A stretch of DNA of 64,000 bases from Pontibacter sp. E15-1 (GTDB lineage Bacteria > Bacteroidota > Bacteroidia > Cytophagales > Hymenobacteraceae), in contig NZ_JAKVIR010000004.1 of assembly GCF_022601975.1 (NCBI RefSeq), positions 1 to 64,000 on the forward strand, given 5' to 3'. Of this stretch, positions 28,041 through 36,687 are shown piece by piece. Positions within the stretch are counted from its first letter, which is position 1, and the number at the start of each line of letters is the position of its first letter. A program made the translations under genes and the position numbers. Under the pieces are notes generated by a model, which ran no database searches, was not told the DNA's origin, and worked only from the letters and a program-made list of their open reading frames with translations.

Positions 28041-28670
28041 ATGATGAATATCCTTCAAACTTTAGGGGAGGCCCTGCTGGCCATGGATCCGTTTGAGCTG
28101 ATCGGCGTGCTGACGGGTGTGGTGAATGTATGGCTGGCCACCCGACAGAATATCTGGGCGTGGCCCGTGGGTCTGGTCAGCGTGTCGATGTACGTGCTGG
28201 TGTTTTATGATGCCCGCCTGTACGCCGACATGGGCTTGAACGCCTTTTACTTCATCACGAGCCTGTACGGGTGGTATGTGTGGCTCTACGGCGGCAAAGG
28301 CCATACCACGCGCAAGGTTGGCCACGTACACCCAAGAGAACTGGCGACGCTCATCGGCCTGGGGGTGGTGTTCACGCTGGGCCTGGGCTACTTTCTGGAC
28401 AATTACACTGATGCTGACCTTTCTTATACCGATGCCGCCACCACGGCCATTAGCCTGATCGGCTACTGGATGATGGCCAAGAAGCAGATCGAGAACTGGG
28501 TGGTATGGCTGGTGGTAGACGTGCTTTACGTAGGCGTTTATTTTTACAAAGAACTCTACCTGACCAGTTTTCTGTACTTCATCTTCCTGTTGCTCTGCAT
28601 CAAAGGGTACCGCGACTGGAGCAGGGATTTGCAGGCCCGGCAACTGGTTGCGGCCCAAGGGAACGCATAG
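28041..28670 (+). CDS. pnuC: PnuC-family vitamin transporter
   Basis: A 209-residue membrane protein with about seven helices. NVWLATRQNIWAWPVGLVSVSMYVLVFYDARLYADMGLN is the conserved PnuC core. PnuC proteins move unphosphorylated B vitamins by facilitated diffusion, trapped by a kinase: nicotinamide riboside in the PnuC group, thiamine in the PnuT group. Here a NadR-type kinase gene lies about 490 nt downstream, favouring nicotinamide riboside. A TPP riboswitch 2.5 kb away controlling an uptake receptor leaves thiamine possible. The start at 28041 (ATGATG) has a second Met as alternative. Confidence 0.85.
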   Translation: MMNILQTLGEALLAMDPFELIGVLTGVVNVWLATRQNIWAWPVGLVSVSMYVLVFYDARLYADMGLNAFYFITSLYGWYVWLYGGKGHTTRKVGHVHPRELATLIGLGVVFTLGLGYFLDNYTDADLSYTDAATTAISLIGYWMMAKKQIENWVVWLVVDVLYVGVYFYKELYLTSFLYFIFLLLCIKGYRDWSRDLQARQLVAAQGNA

Positions 28671-28792
28671 TGCTACAATTTCGTCTTTTTGTGAAATACT
28701 TAGCGGGTACGTTTCTCGTAAACGTTAAGCAAACACTAGTGCTGCGCTCCTCCATCCGGACGTAGATTGTTTCACCACCAACCTTGCAGCAT

Positions 28793-28969
28793 ATGAAACA
28801 ACGTAAACTTGAGTTACCCGAAGAGTTGAAGTTTGAGAATCGCTTAAAGTGGGGGTATGAGTCCCCTGACGAAAGCCCGAAGCAAGTGAATTTAAACCAG
28901 CATGGCGTTGAACAGCCCAAAGTTGTAGAAGTGTACAACTTCTACGATTACAGCTTTTCACATAATTGA
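28793..28969 (+). CDS. Small acidic hypothetical protein
   Basis: A 58-residue frame starting MKQRKLELPEELKF, charged and without hydrophobic segments or cysteines. An ATG nine bases upstream adds three residues. It lies between pnuC and the kinase gene on the same strand and is followed by a strong terminator hairpin, which supports it being a real short gene. No family was recognised. Confidence 0.45.
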   Translation: MKQRKLELPEELKFENRLKWGYESPDESPKQVNLNQHGVEQPKVVEVYNFYDYSFSHN

Positions 28970-28995
28970 ACGAATTTCATTGCGTATATAAACAC

Positions 28996-29027
28996 CGGGA
29001 GGGAGGTATGAAAATGCCTCCCTCCCG
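28996..29027 (+). terminator. Terminator after pnuC and small gene
   Basis: CGGGAGGGAGG (28996-29006) pairs perfectly with CCTCCCTCCCG (29017-29027), loop of 10 nt. It separates the pnuC group from the kinase gene, so the latter probably has its own promoter. Confidence 0.75.
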
Positions 29028-29160
29028 CGTTTTAAAGGCAAGCCGTCCCGGCCCGCACTGCCACTGACCAGCGGATCACCCTGAGCTGCGTTTTCTTTAA
29101 TCTGCGTTTGCCCTTGCCGCAACCCTGAAATTGAAGCGCATTTTACCGACATTTGCCCCT

Positions 29161-29691
29161 ATGTTACGAGTCGCCATCACAGGCCCGGAATCGACGGGCA
29201 AGTCTACCATGGCCGGGCAGCTGGCCCAGCACTATGGCACGGTATGGGTACCGGAGTACGCCCGCACTTACGTCGGCAACCTGGGCAGGCCATATACCCT
29301 GGCAGACATTGAGGCCATCGCCCGGGGGCAGCTGGCGCTGGAAGAGCAGGCGCGGCTACAGGCCAGGGATATTCTCTTCGCCGACACCGATTTGCTGGTG
29401 CTCAAGGTATGGAGCGAGCATGCCTTTGGCCATTGCCCCGCCTGGATGCTCGAGCAGTTAAAGCGGCAGGACTATAACCTTTGCCTGCTGATGGGCGTTG
29501 ATTTGCCGTGGGAGCCCGACCCGCAGCGCGAGCACCCGCACCTGCGCCAGTTTTTCTACGACTGGTACAAGCGGGAGCTACAGGCCATGGGCGTGCCGTT
29601 TGCCGAGATCCACGGCCAACACGCGGAGCGGCTGCAACGGGCCCGCCAGCACGTGGATGCGCTTCTGGACAACAACATTCACCTGAAATAA
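29161..29691 (+). CDS. NadR-type ATP-binding kinase (ribosylnicotinamide kinase-like)
   Basis: A 176-residue P-loop kinase of the NadR C-terminal (AAA_28) type. It starts MLRVAITGPESTGKST, with the P-loop at 8-15, and EYARTYVGNLGRPYTLADIEAIARGQ is the family substrate region. DILFADTDLLVLKVWSEHAFG is the second block. The family phosphorylates nicotinamide riboside to NMN, completing uptake by PnuC. A longer start at 29131 is possible but unusual. It lacks the NMN adenylyltransferase domain of full NadR. The epimerase gene follows after 7 nt. Confidence 0.85.
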   Translation: MLRVAITGPESTGKSTMAGQLAQHYGTVWVPEYARTYVGNLGRPYTLADIEAIARGQLALEEQARLQARDILFADTDLLVLKVWSEHAFGHCPAWMLEQLKRQDYNLCLLMGVDLPWEPDPQREHPHLRQFFYDWYKRELQAMGVPFAEIHGQHAERLQRARQHVDALLDNNIHLK

Positions 29692-29698
29692 CGAAACA

Positions 29699-30568
29699 AT
29701 GCTATACTTCATAGAAAACGACGCATACCGAGTGGGGGTAGAGAGCCTGGGGGCTGAGCTGCAGCACCTCGTGAAAAAAGACGAGAACATGGAGCTGATC
29801 TGGGCGGGAGACCCTTCCGTCTGGGCAGGCCACGCCCCTAACCTGTTCCCGATCGTGGGCGAGTTGCCAGGCCAGCAGTATACCTACAACAACGAAACCT
29901 TCCATATGCTGCGCCATGGCTTCGCCCGCCGCCGGGAGTTCAGGCTGGTGGAGGAGCAGCGCGAGAAAATGGTGTTCGAGCTCACCCACGATGAGCAGAC
30001 GCTGGAGCAGTATCCCTTCAAGTTCAGGTTTCTGGTCGCATACAGGCTGAAGGGGAACAGCCTCGCAGTCACGTATCAGGTAACCAACACCGACCATACC
30101 AAGCTGTACTTCTCAGTGGGGGCGCACCCGGGCTTTAACATGCCGCTATACCCTAACGAGCGTTACGAAGACTATTACCTGGAGTTTGAGAAGGAGGAAA
30201 CCGCAAGCCGCCACCTGCTGAACGCCCAGGGCCTGCAAAATGGCGAAACAGAGCGCGTGCTGGACCAAAGCAAGATCCTGCCGCTGAGCCACGACCTCTT
30301 CGATCAGGATGCCCTGGTGCTCAAGCGCCTCAACTCAGAGAAGGTGACCCTGGCAAGCCACACAAACCCGATGCGGATTGAGGTGGCATTTGAGGGGTTC
30401 CCATACCTGGGTATCTGGTCGAAGCCGGGGCCGTTTGTGTGCATCGAGCCGTGGTGCGGCCTTGCCAGCCGGGAGGGCGACACCGGGGAGTTAGAGGAAA
30501 AGGAGGGTATAAACGAGTTGCCTCCCGGGCAGACATTTGAGCGCACATTCACTGTTACGGTCCAGTAA
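29699..30568 (+). CDS. Aldose 1-epimerase family protein (LacX-like)
   Basis: A 289-residue beta-sandwich mutarotase-like enzyme. Conserved pieces are GAELQHLVKKDENMELIWAGD near the start, HAPNLFPIVGEL, RHGFARRREF (catalytic histidine region), FSVGAHPGFNMPLY and CIEPWCGLASREG. The family interconverts sugar anomers or hexose-6-phosphates in the cytoplasm. It follows the kinase gene after 7 nt, so it is cotranscribed, but no metabolic link to vitamin salvage is evident. A 24-bp hairpin closes the transcript. Confidence 0.9.
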   Translation: MLYFIENDAYRVGVESLGAELQHLVKKDENMELIWAGDPSVWAGHAPNLFPIVGELPGQQYTYNNETFHMLRHGFARRREFRLVEEQREKMVFELTHDEQTLEQYPFKFRFLVAYRLKGNSLAVTYQVTNTDHTKLYFSVGAHPGFNMPLYPNERYEDYYLEFEKEETASRHLLNAQGLQNGETERVLDQSKILPLSHDLFDQDALVLKRLNSEKVTLASHTNPMRIEVAFEGFPYLGIWSKPGPFVCIEPWCGLASREGDTGELEEKEGINELPPGQTFERTFTVTVQ

Positions 30569-30587
30569 CAAAGCGATAGGACAAGCC

Positions 30588-30640
30588 TTAACGACAACGG
30601 CCCCACCAGATTTTGTATCTGGTGGGGCCGTTGTCGTTAA
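30588..30640. terminator. 24-bp bidirectional terminator
   Basis: Arms 30588-30611 and 30617-30640 are perfectly complementary over 24 bp with the loop TTTGT. They separate the epimerase gene (plus) from the small membrane protein gene (minus). Confidence 0.9.
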
Positions 30641-30660
30641 GCTGTGCTTAAGGGCTGGGG

Positions 30661-30909
30661 TCAATGCAACGATGGCTCCGGAAACTTCGGTACTTTGATG
30701 TTCCGGAAATCATACCGTGGCTCAAAGTCGTTGATAGGCAGTGATATACCCGGCGGCAGGTCCAGGTCTGGCAGGTCATCGCCGAGCGGCTCGCCTCCGT
30801 CATCGTCATTGTCAGTGGATGGAGGGCGGTTGAATCTTTTGCGTGGGGCGAATGCATAGTAGGCTAATATCGTTAAAAGCGCTACTGTATATAAAATGCT
30901 GATCATCAT
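30661..30909 (-). CDS. Small single-pass membrane protein
   Basis: An 82-residue frame beginning MMISILYTVALLTILAYYAFAPRKRF, one membrane helix followed by basic residues (inside-positive), then an acidic Asp/Gly and Pro-rich tail (TDNDDDGGEPLGDDLPDLDLPPG). It has a terminator of its own on the downstream side. No family was recognised. The start could be the second Met. Confidence 0.6.
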   Translation of the reverse strand: MMISILYTVALLTILAYYAFAPRKRFNRPPSTDNDDDGGEPLGDDLPDLDLPPGISLPINDFEPRYDFRNIKVPKFPEPSLH

Positions 30910-31139
30910 CGCGGTATACTTTAATACATCTGGTTTTCTGGTGGCCTTATTTTCCGGGAAGGGGCCTTGCGCTATACAGGCGAGAAGCGGGCTGCCCGGT
31001 AATTTTTACAACGTACTTTTGCCCTAAGTGGTTATCTGTAAAGCCAGTTTTTGAGTAGGCAAATGGCTACCGGAGCCAAAACGGATTCGGGCCCCACAAT
31101 GTTGCGCTTTGCTTTAGACCGATTCGCCCCGTACCTTTG
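30910..31139. other. Intergenic region before the TPP riboswitch
   Basis: About 230 bases between the divergent small membrane gene and the riboswitch. It holds the promoter of the thiamine-regulated transcript. TTTTTACAACGTACTTTTGCCC around 31001 contains a TAnnTTTG-like TACTTTTG near 31013, a candidate -7 box. The rest is featureless. Confidence 0.45.
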
Positions 31140-31235
31140 GGGCAGTTTAGGGGGTGCCTTATCAAAACGGGCTGAGATCATACCCATTGCACCTGATCCG
31201 GGTAATGCCGGCGAAGGGAAAAAACGGGAAACTAA
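31140..31235 (+). promoter_or_regulatory. TPP riboswitch (THI element)
   Basis: The canonical pieces occur in order: GGGGTGCC (about 31151), GGCTGAGA (about 31170), ACCC, ACCTGATCCGG (about 31190), TAATGCCGGCGAAGGGAA (ending near 31220). Together these are the TPP-binding core of the thi box. It lies about 65 nt upstream of the TonB-dependent receptor start. A short GGATGCC...GGCATGCC pairing at about 31247-31268 may be the expression platform. High thiamine pyrophosphate is expected to lower expression of the receptor. Confidence 0.95.
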
Positions 31236-31297
31236 TTTGAACAGGATGCCTGCCCCCTGGCATGCCTGTATGTTTCACCAGTTGATTACAATTCAGA

Positions 31298-33769
31298 ATG
31301 CGTAAATTTTTAATCGCGGTGGCAGCTATCCTGCTGCCCCTGCAACTGCTGGCCCAGTACCAGCTGAGCGGGCGCGTAACCGATGCCGCCAAAGGCGAGC
31401 CACTGGTCGGCGCCAACGTAACGCTTGCGCGTATGGGCACTGGCGTGTCTACGGGTGCAGACGGCGCCTTTTCTTTTCAGGGCCTGCCAGCAGGCACCTA
31501 TACCCTGCAGGTGCGCTTTTTGGGGTATGCGCCAAAGACCGTGGCAGTGCGCCTGCGGCAAGACACCGACCTGAGCGTGCCGATGCAACCGCAGGCCCTG
31601 CAGGCCAGCGAGGTGGTGGTGCAGGCCACACGGGCCGATACGCGCACCGGCACCACCTTCACCAACGTGAGCCAAGAGGAGATTGCGGCCCGAAACTTTG
31701 GCCAGGACCTGCCTTACCTGCTGGAGCAGGTGCCCTCGGTGGTGGTAAACTCAGACGCGGGCGCAGGCGTGGGCTATACCGGTATCCGTATCCGGGGCTC
31801 CGACATCACGCGCATCAACGTTACGGTGAACGGCATCCCGATCAACGACTCCGAAAGCCACGGCGTGTTTTTCGTGAACATGCCTGACTTTGCCTCCTCG
31901 GTGCAGGACATACAGGTGCAGCGTGGGGTGGGCACCTCCACTAATGGGGCGGGCGCTTTCGGGGCCAGTCTCAACATCCAGACGGAGCAGGTGCGGCGCG
32001 AGGCCTACGCCGAGACCGACAACACCTTCGGCTCATACAACACCTGGCGCAACAACGTGCGCTTCGGCACGGGCCTGCTCAACGGCAAGTTCGCCTTCGA
32101 TGGCCGCCTCTCGCGCATCGCCTCCGACGGCTACGTGGACCGCGCCTCCTCCGACCTGAAATCCTTTTACTTCTCGGGCGGCTACTACGGCGACAAGACA
32201 TCGGTGAAATTCATCACCTTCTCGGGCAAGGAGCAGACTTACCAGGCCTGGTATGGCACGCCTGAGGCGCTAGTGTACGGCAACGCCGCCGACCTGCAGG
32301 CCTACATCGACCGGAATTACATTGAGGGCGCAGACCGCGAGAACCTGCTGACCTCTGGCCGCCGGTATAACTTCTATACCTACGACAACGAGACAGACAA
32401 CTACCAGCAGGACCACTACCAACTGCACGTGTCGCATGATTTTATGCCGGAGCTCAGCTTCTCGGGGGCGCTGCACTATACCTATGGGCGGGGCTACTAC
32501 GAGCAGTTTCGGGCCGATGATGACCTGGCGGACTATGGCCTGGCCAACGTTGTGATCGGCGATGAAGAGGTTGCCACCACCGACCTGATCCGCCGCCGCT
32601 GGCTCGACAATGATTTTTACGGTGCCACCTACGCGCTGCAGTATACCCCCAACAGTAAGCTGCACGCCACGCTCGGCGGCGCCTGGAACCGGTATGCGGG
32701 CAGCCATTTCGGGGAGATTATCTGGGCGCGCTTTGCCTCTACCTCCAACATCCGCGACCGGTACTACGACAATGACGCCAAGAAGACCGATTTCAACGTC
32801 TTCGCGAAAGTGAACTACAGCCTCACGGAGCAGTTGCATGTGTTCGGCGACCTGCAGCTGCGCACCGTCAACTACGATTTCCTTGGGTTCGACAACGATG
32901 GCGAGAACATCACGCAAAACGCCAGCTATACCTTCCGGAACCCGAAAGTGGGCATCTCCTACGACCTGCAGCCTGCGCACCAGTTGTATGCCTCGTACGC
33001 CGTGGGCAACCGCGAGCCGGTGCGCGACGACTTCACTGAGTCGACGCCAAGCAGCCGCCCGAAGCACGAGCAACTGCAGAACGTGGAGGCCGGGTACCGC
33101 GGTCAGTTTGCCCTGGCGCAGCTCGCCGGGATGCCTTTGCTGGCAAATGTGGAGCTGAACGCCTACCTGATGGATTATACCAACCAACTGGTGCTGACCG
33201 GGCAGATTAACGACGTGGGAGCCTATACCCGCACCAACATCCCGGACAGTTACCGCCAGGGCGTGGAGCTGGCCGGTGCCCTGAAGTTAGGGGAGAATGC
33301 AACTTTCAGCACCAATCTGGCCTATAGCAACAGCCGCATCGATTTGTTTAATGAGTTTGTGGATGACTACGAGAACGGGGACCAGGTACAAAACAGGTAT
33401 GATAAAACGCGCATCGCCTTCTCGCCGGACTGGGTGACCACGAACCAGCTGGAGGTGCAGCCGCTGAAAGGGCTGCGGGCGGCTTTCCTCTACAAAACCG
33501 TGAGCAAGCAGTACCTCGACAACACTGAGAACGACAGCCGCATTATCCCGGCCTACCAAGTGGGCGATTTGCGGTTCCGGTATACCGTGGGCTTTAAAAG
33601 CCTGCTGAAGGAACTGGAACTGGGGCTGCTGATTAACAACGTGTTCAACGAGCGGTATGCGGCCAACGGGTATACCTTCAGCTATATCTACGGCGACCAG
33701 ATCACCGAGAACTTCTATTACCCGCAGGCCACCCGCAACTACCTGCTGTCTGTAGGGCTGAAGTTTTAA
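31298..33769 (+). CDS. TonB-dependent receptor, TPP-riboswitch controlled
   Basis: An 823-residue outer-membrane receptor. Signal peptide at about 1-21 (LIAVAAILLPLQLLAQ), then a carboxypeptidase-regulatory-like domain (about 22-110, SGRVTDAAKGEPLVGANV), a plug (about 115-235, including GIRIRGSDITRINVTVNGIPIND), then a 22-strand barrel ending in an aromatic residue (LLSVGLKF). The TPP riboswitch directly upstream indicates uptake of thiamine or a thiamine precursor, powered by TonB, which is not in the window. It is a single gene with its own terminator. The ligand is inferred from regulation. Confidence 0.93.
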   Translation: MRKFLIAVAAILLPLQLLAQYQLSGRVTDAAKGEPLVGANVTLARMGTGVSTGADGAFSFQGLPAGTYTLQVRFLGYAPKTVAVRLRQDTDLSVPMQPQALQASEVVVQATRADTRTGTTFTNVSQEEIAARNFGQDLPYLLEQVPSVVVNSDAGAGVGYTGIRIRGSDITRINVTVNGIPINDSESHGVFFVNMPDFASSVQDIQVQRGVGTSTNGAGAFGASLNIQTEQVRREAYAETDNTFGSYNTWRNNVRFGTGLLNGKFAFDGRLSRIASDGYVDRASSDLKSFYFSGGYYGDKTSVKFITFSGKEQTYQAWYGTPEALVYGNAADLQAYIDRNYIEGADRENLLTSGRRYNFYTYDNETDNYQQDHYQLHVSHDFMPELSFSGALHYTYGRGYYEQFRADDDLADYGLANVVIGDEEVATTDLIRRRWLDNDFYGATYALQYTPNSKLHATLGGAWNRYAGSHFGEIIWARFASTSNIRDRYYDNDAKKTDFNVFAKVNYSLTEQLHVFGDLQLRTVNYDFLGFDNDGENITQNASYTFRNPKVGISYDLQPAHQLYASYAVGNREPVRDDFTESTPSSRPKHEQLQNVEAGYRGQFALAQLAGMPLLANVELNAYLMDYTNQLVLTGQINDVGAYTRTNIPDSYRQGVELAGALKLGENATFSTNLAYSNSRIDLFNEFVDDYENGDQVQNRYDKTRIAFSPDWVTTNQLEVQPLKGLRAAFLYKTVSKQYLDNTENDSRIIPAYQVGDLRFRYTVGFKSLLKELELGLLINNVFNERYAANGYTFSYIYGDQITENFYYPQATRNYLLSVGLKF

Positions 33770-33793
33770 GCACGCCTCTCCGCTGCTATATGG

Positions 33794-33821
33794 AAAAGCC
33801 TCGCCAACCGGTGAGGCTTTT
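33794..33821 (+). terminator. Terminator of the TonB receptor gene
   Basis: AAAAGCCTCGCC (33794-33805) pairs with GGTGAGGCTTTT (33810-33821) with one G-T pair and a 4-nt loop, followed by a T run. Classic intrinsic terminator. Confidence 0.88.
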
Positions 33822-33919
33822 TTTGATGGATTGCCGCCAAAATTGCTAACTTGCTTTTATGGATTGTGTTCATGCCAAACGGCAAAAACAATCAATTATC
33901 AACAACTAACAACCAAGCT

Positions 33920-35098
33920 ATGGCCCACGAATCCGCAGGAGCGCCCGACTATTTCCAGATTGATGATTTGCTGACCGAAGAGCACCTGCTGATCCGGCAG
34001 ACGATGCGCGATTTCGTGAAGCGTGAGATATCCCCCGACATTGAGCGGTGGGCACAGGAGGCGCACTTCCCGTCAGAGATCGTGAAGAAGTTTGGCGACG
34101 TGGGGGCCTTTGGTCCAACCATCCCGACAGAGTATGGCGGCGGCGGCCTCGACTACATCAGCTACGGCATCATTATGGAGGAAATCGAGCGCGGCGACTC
34201 CGGTATGCGCTCCACAGCCTCAGTGCAGGGCTCGCTGGTGATGTACCCGATCTACAAGTACGGATCTGAGGAGCAGCGCAAGAAGTACCTGCCCAAGCTG
34301 GCCAGCGGCGAGTGGCTCGGCTGCTTCGGCCTGACGGAGCCGGACTTTGGCTCTAACCCCGCCGGTATGGTGACGAACCTCAAAGCCCAGGGCGACCACT
34401 ACCTGCTGAACGGGGCCAAAATGTGGATATCGAACTCGCCGGAGTGCCAGGTGGCGGTGGTATGGGCCAAGAACGATGAAGGCCGCATCAAAGGCGTGCT
34501 GGTGGAGCGGGGTATGGAAGGCTTCTCGACGCCCGAGATCCACAACAAGTGGAGCCTACGCGCCAGCACCACCGGCGAGCTGGTGTTTGACAACGTGAAA
34601 ATACCGAAGGAGAATATTTTGCCCAATATCGAAGGCCTGCGCGGCCCGCTCGGCTGCCTCGACTCTGCCCGCTACGGCATCTCCTGGGGAGCGATAGGTG
34701 CCGCCATCGACTGCTACGAGTCAGCCCTGAGGTATAGCCTGGAGCGCATCCAGTTCGACAAGCCGATCGGGGCCTTTCAACTCACGCAAAAAAAGCTGGC
34801 CGAAATGCTGACCGAGATCACAAAGGCGCAGTTGCTGGCCTGGCGACTGGGCACCCTGATGAACGAGGGCAAGGCCACCACGCAGCAGATCTCGATGGCC
34901 AAGCGCAACAACGTGGACATGGCGCTGCACATCGCCCGCGAGGCGCGTCAGATTCATGGGGGTATGGGCATCACGGGTGAGTACCCGATTATGCGGCATA
35001 TGATGAACCTGGAATCGGTAATTACCTACGAGGGGACCCACGACATCCACCTGCTGATCACAGGCGCAGACATTACCGGTATTCAGGCGTTCAAGTAA
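33920..35098 (+). CDS. Acyl-CoA dehydrogenase, glutaryl-CoA dehydrogenase-like
   Basis: A 392-residue FAD enzyme oxidising an acyl-CoA to the enoyl-CoA. GLTEPDFGSNPAGM is the family FAD-binding signature, and MWISNSPECQVAVVWAK and GIGHFSL-like regions follow. The catalytic base is E371 in YEGTHDIH, the position used by the glutaryl-CoA dehydrogenase group. Start taken at 33920 (MAHESAGAPDYFQIDDLL). A longer in-frame start at 33851 is unlikely because the added stretch lacks coding character. Likely role is lysine or tryptophan degradation, with no neighbour to confirm it. Confidence 0.9.
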   Translation: MAHESAGAPDYFQIDDLLTEEHLLIRQTMRDFVKREISPDIERWAQEAHFPSEIVKKFGDVGAFGPTIPTEYGGGGLDYISYGIIMEEIERGDSGMRSTASVQGSLVMYPIYKYGSEEQRKKYLPKLASGEWLGCFGLTEPDFGSNPAGMVTNLKAQGDHYLLNGAKMWISNSPECQVAVVWAKNDEGRIKGVLVERGMEGFSTPEIHNKWSLRASTTGELVFDNVKIPKENILPNIEGLRGPLGCLDSARYGISWGAIGAAIDCYESALRYSLERIQFDKPIGAFQLTQKKLAEMLTEITKAQLLAWRLGTLMNEGKATTQQISMAKRNNVDMALHIAREARQIHGGMGITGEYPIMRHMMNLESVITYEGTHDIHLLITGADITGIQAFK

Positions 35099-35406
35099 GC
35101 GTTTTGCTTTTTTGGGGAAGTGTCGTTTGGATGGATAGGCTGGGCTCTTTTCTAATATGGTTTTTGGAGTGTATGTCTGTGTCGCAACGGCCACTGGGGG
35201 CAGACACTCACAGGTTTTGCAAACACTGTGAGGTCTTTGGTCCTGCTGCCATACCCAATAAATGCTAACCATGTTAGATTTATTGGATATGTGTATAAAA
35301 TAGTTAGCAAAAATAGCTAAATTCGTCTGTTGAAATGGAGCAAAAGCACAAGCATAGTTGTTACTGTAACAGCATAAGAAGCTGCAATTTTAGTAGAGAA
35401 TAAGAG
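35099..35406. other. Intergenic region upstream of ruvB
   Basis: About 308 bases containing an imperfect 26-nt palindrome (35207-35232) and the ruvB promoter, not resolved. No gene seen. Confidence 0.5.
35207..35232. repeat. Imperfect 26-nt palindrome CTCACAG...CTGTGAG
   Basis: CTCACAGGTTTTG (35207-35219) mirrors CAAACACTGTGAG (35220-35232) with two mismatched positions. Palindromes of this kind are recalled as common intergenic repeats in Bacteroidota. It may help terminate the acyl-CoA dehydrogenase transcript. Confidence 0.65.
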
Positions 35407-36450
35407 ATGAGGGAAGATTATCTTACAGGTGAGAAGGAGCATCTGTCGCCAGCCGAGCGCGATGTAGACAAGGCTCTCCGGCCGCTAAGCTTTAGCGACT
35501 TCACCGGTCAGGCCAAGGTGGTGGAGAACCTGAAAATATTTGTGCTGGCCGCCCGGCGCAGGGGCGAGGCACTGGACCACGTGTTGCTGCACGGCCCTCC
35601 GGGACTGGGTAAAACCACGCTGTCGCATATCATCGCCGCCGAACTGGATGCCGGCATCAAAATGACTTCCGGTCCGGTGTTGGACAAGCCCAGCGACCTG
35701 GCGGGGCTGCTGACAAACTTGGAGACGAACGACGTGCTGTTTATCGACGAAATTCATCGCCTGAACCCGATCGTGGAAGAATACCTCTACTCGGCCATGG
35801 AGGATTACAAGATCGATATTATGCTGGATTCAGGCCCGAATGCGCGCTCGGTGCAAATCAGCCTGAACCCGTTTACCCTGATTGGCGCCACTACCCGCTC
35901 CGGCCTGCTGACTGCGCCGCTGCGTGCCCGTTTCAGCATCAACAGCCGTCTGGAGTATTACGACTCGGAACTGCTGACCTCTATCGTGAAAAGATCGGCG
36001 ATGCTTTTGGGGGCTCCTATACATGAGGACGCGGCTTTTGAGATTGCCCGCCGCAGCCGGGGCACACCCCGCATCGCCAACAACCTGCTGCGCCGCACCC
36101 GCGACTTCGCCCAGGTGAAAAGCGACGGCACCATCTCCGTGGAAATTGCCAAGTTTGCCCTGCATGCCCTGGATGTAGACCACAATGGCCTGGATGATAT
36201 GGACAAGCGCATCCTGCTGTGCATCATCGACAAGTATAAAGGCGGCCCCGTGGGGATTTCCACCATCGCCACAGCGTGCGGCGAGGAAGCTGAGACGATT
36301 GAAGAAGTATATGAGCCCTTCCTGATTCAGGAGGGATATATAAAACGGACTGCCCGCGGCCGCGAGGCGACAGAGGCGGCCTACCGGCACCTGGGTAAAA
36401 TTCCGCCACAGCAGGTAACGGCAGGCGGTTTGTTTGACCAGGAAAAGTAA
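35407..36450 (+). CDS. ruvB: Holliday junction branch migration helicase RuvB
   Basis: A 347-residue AAA+ motor that drives Holliday junctions together with RuvA and RuvC. Walker A is GPPGLGKT (63-70), Walker B is LFIDEIH (DE at 114-115), and the sensor region is [18 protein letters not shown] with arginine finger context. The C-terminal winged helix ([40 protein letters not shown]) is present. ruvA and ruvC are not in the window. Normal length. A terminator at 36475-36501 follows. Confidence 0.98.
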   Translation: MREDYLTGEKEHLSPAERDVDKALRPLSFSDFTGQAKVVENLKIFVLAARRRGEALDHVLLHGPPGLGKTTLSHIIAAELDAGIKMTSGPVLDKPSDLAGLLTNLETNDVLFIDEIHRLNPIVEEYLYSAMEDYKIDIMLDSGPNARSVQISLNPFTLIGATTRSGLLTAPLRARFSINSRLEYYDSELLTSIVKRSAMLLGAPIHEDAAFEIARRSRGTPRIANNLLRRTRDFAQVKSDGTISVEIAKFALHALDVDHNGLDDMDKRILLCIIDKYKGGPVGISTIATACGEEAETIEEVYEPFLIQEGYIKRTARGREATEAAYRHLGKIPPQQVTAGGLFDQEK

Positions 36451-36474
36451 AGCTGTTTGTGATTGCGTTTTACG

Positions 36475-36501
36475 AAGAAGCAGGCTCAGTGCCTGCTTCT
36501 T
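36475..36501 (+). terminator. ruvB terminator
   Basis: AAGAAGCAGGC (36475-36485) pairs with GCCTGCTTCTT (36491-36501) perfectly, loop TCAGT, followed by TTTATTTTAT. Confidence 0.88.
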
Positions 36502-36520
36502 TTATTTTATACTACTCTCT

Positions 36521-36589
36521 GGCGCAAGCGTCCGCTTGTGCCACTTTAGCGAGTATAGTATAGAAGCAGCACAAGCGGGCGCTTGCGCT
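36521..36589. repeat. REP-like paired palindrome, copy B
   Basis: Left arm 36521-36542 carries GCAAGCGTCCGCTTGTGC exactly. Right arm 36568-36589 carries GCACAAGCGGGCGCTTGCGC with three changes against a perfect mirror. Loop 25 nt. Same family as copies at 16987, 45293 and 45418. Confidence 0.82.
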
Positions 36590-36641
36590 ATAAAAGGCCA
36601 GATTAAACCACCTCAAGCCTGCGCCTGGATTTATTTTGGCT

Positions 36642-36649
36642 TACTTTTG
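36642..36649 (+). promoter_or_regulatory. -7 promoter box for queG
   Basis: TACTTTTG matches TAnnTTTG. It lies 38 nt before the TTG start codon of queG, giving a leader of about 32 nt. Confidence 0.55.
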
Positions 36650-36687
36650 TTTCCACTAAAGCACAGACAGCAGCACAAGGTATAGCA

